Shown here in pieces: positions 4,613 to 5,261 of a stretch of 5,261 nt of DNA; position 1 is the first letter of the stretch; each line of letters begins with the position of its first letter. The DNA is from Candidatus Roizmanbacteria bacterium (GTDB lineage Bacteria > Patescibacteriota > Microgenomatia > UBA1406 > GWC2-37-13): positions 1 to 5,261 of the forward strand of contig JACPMD010000089.1 in the NCBI GenBank assembly GCA_016186235.1, written 5' to 3'. Both the position numbers and the translations under genes were made by a program. The notes under the pieces were generated by a model. The model saw nothing but the letters and a program-made list of their open reading frames with translations. It was not told where the DNA came from and ran no database searches.

Positions 4613-5261
4613 ATTAATTCTCTCGAATAAAACTCAAGCGGTTTTTGATTTACTTCGTCAATTTTCACTTTCATTGTATCAAAAAAGTAGGTGTTCCTTG
4701 GGTCCTTAAACTCAAACGTATACTCTCCTGAGGGAAGCAAATTGAAGGTAGCAAATACTCCATGGGGATTTGTTTTTAAAAGACGCACCACTTGATTGTC
4801 TCCTCCCTTCACGTAGATAAGGATCCCAGGAAGAGGAATCGTTTTATGGTTTTTTACGACGCCGGTAAAAAAGGGTTGTTGATGCGAAGCTGGCTGCTGC
4901 TGTTGGGAAAGAGAAGGCTGAATTACAGGTATGACAGGATGTTTTTTTGGTTTCGACTGAACGAGCGCTTCATTGGGTTTCCTTAGAAGCAAACTGATTT
5001 CATTTTTTTTGGGATCAGCTTTATTCTTAGGTTGTGTTTTTGACAGATAATGCGCAAGTTTTTCTCTCGATTCGACGTGGGTAAGGACTCTATGAGGATC
5101 ATCGACAAAATAAAGATTGCTCAAAAAATAGACAGGAAGATTTTGTTTGTGATATTTATACTGAGTTGGTGAAGTTAATCGCTTGACCAAATTCCTAATC
5201 CAAACATCAAGTGGCCTATCGTTTATCGGCAAGAAGGCAAAAGCTAACCCAAGTCCCGCAA
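4609..5261 (-). CDS. PrgI-family membrane protein with C-terminal transthyretin-like domain, 5' end missing
   Basis: The reading frame stays open to the window edge, so the true start and N-terminus lie beyond 5261; the TTG at 5232 is an internal leucine. The visible 216 residues begin with AGLGLAFAFLPINDRPLDVW, the end of a hydrophobic membrane segment followed by the LPIN-x-RPLD-x-W motif typical of PrgI-family inner-membrane components of type IV secretion systems, counterparts of VirB3-like proteins. After YHKQN and an ESREKLAHYL helix comes a lysine-, proline- and glutamine-rich linker (about residues 66-120, counted from the leucine at 5232). Then a domain from FFTGVVKNHKTIPLPGILIY to about residue 200 follows, whose G-V, LPG, V-R-L-TN-x-G-F and LPSGEYTFEF pattern is that of carboxypeptidase-regulatory/transthyretin-like beta sandwiches. 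Such domains often mediate protein contacts. The gene overlaps the TraC-like gene at its 3' end. Confidence 0.85.
   Translation of the reverse strand, partial: AGLGLAFAFLPINDRPLDVWIRNLVKRLTSPTQYKYHKQNLPVYFLSNLYFVDDPHRVLTHVESREKLAHYLSKTQPKNKADPKKNEISLLLRKPNEALVQSKPKKHPVIPVIQPSLSQQQQPASHQQPFFTGVVKNHKTIPLPGILIYVKGGDNQVVRLLKTNPHGVFATFNLLPSGEYTFEFKDPRNTYFFDTMKVKIDEVNQKPLEFYSRELI

Noticed and set aside
5230..5232. TTG codon as the start of the PrgI-family gene
   Set aside because: The frame continues open upstream to the window edge and encodes a hydrophobic stretch followed by LPINDRPLD, the expected end of the membrane segment, so this codon is internal.

Overview
The window looks like a chromosomal piece of a Candidate Phyla Radiation (Patescibacteria) bacterium. 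The main reason is the minus-strand set PrgI-family protein, stand-alone TraC/VirB4 N-domain protein, then VirB4-type ATPase, an arrangement I associate with CPR genomes. Tight packing with overlapping genes fits this. TGA is used as a stop at two gene junctions, which argues for the standard bacterial code and against the TGA-recoded CPR lineages (Gracilibacteria, SR1/Absconditabacteria). The phylum call is an inference from gene content; no marker gene for taxonomy is present apart from part of a tRNA.

Layout. Positions 1-40 hold the 5' half of a tRNA-Ala(GGC) on the minus strand, cut by the window edge. A short divergent regulatory region (41-125) separates it from a plus-strand operon of three overlapping genes: a Phd/YefM-type antitoxin (126-386), a PIN-domain (VapC-like) toxin (383-823) and a phosphoribosyltransferase (813-1448). 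The operon has a clear promoter, TTGACA-N17-TACACT. Two TGTACA palindromes lie over its -10 and start codon and look like the autoregulatory operator of the toxin-antitoxin pair. The predicted transcript starts almost at the ATG, so the antitoxin mRNA is probably leaderless.

The rest of the window is on the minus strand, read from right to left: the 5'-truncated PrgI-family gene with a C-terminal transthyretin/carboxypeptidase-regulatory-like domain (4609-5261), the TraC-like N-domain protein (3950-4612), the VirB4 ATPase (2189-3946) and an endonuclease/exonuclease/phosphatase-fold protein (1438-2175). Gaps are -4, 3 and 13 bases, so this is very probably one operon, whose promoter lies outside the window. 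The first three genes would form the inner-membrane motor of a minimal type IV secretion or pilus-like machine. The nuclease/phosphatase at the end is cytosolic by sequence and has no proven link to the machine.

The two operons converge and their coding ends overlap by 11 bases at 1438-1448, with no hairpin terminator between them. There is no stretch longer than 300 bases without a gene. I see no insertion sequence, CRISPR array or long repeat.
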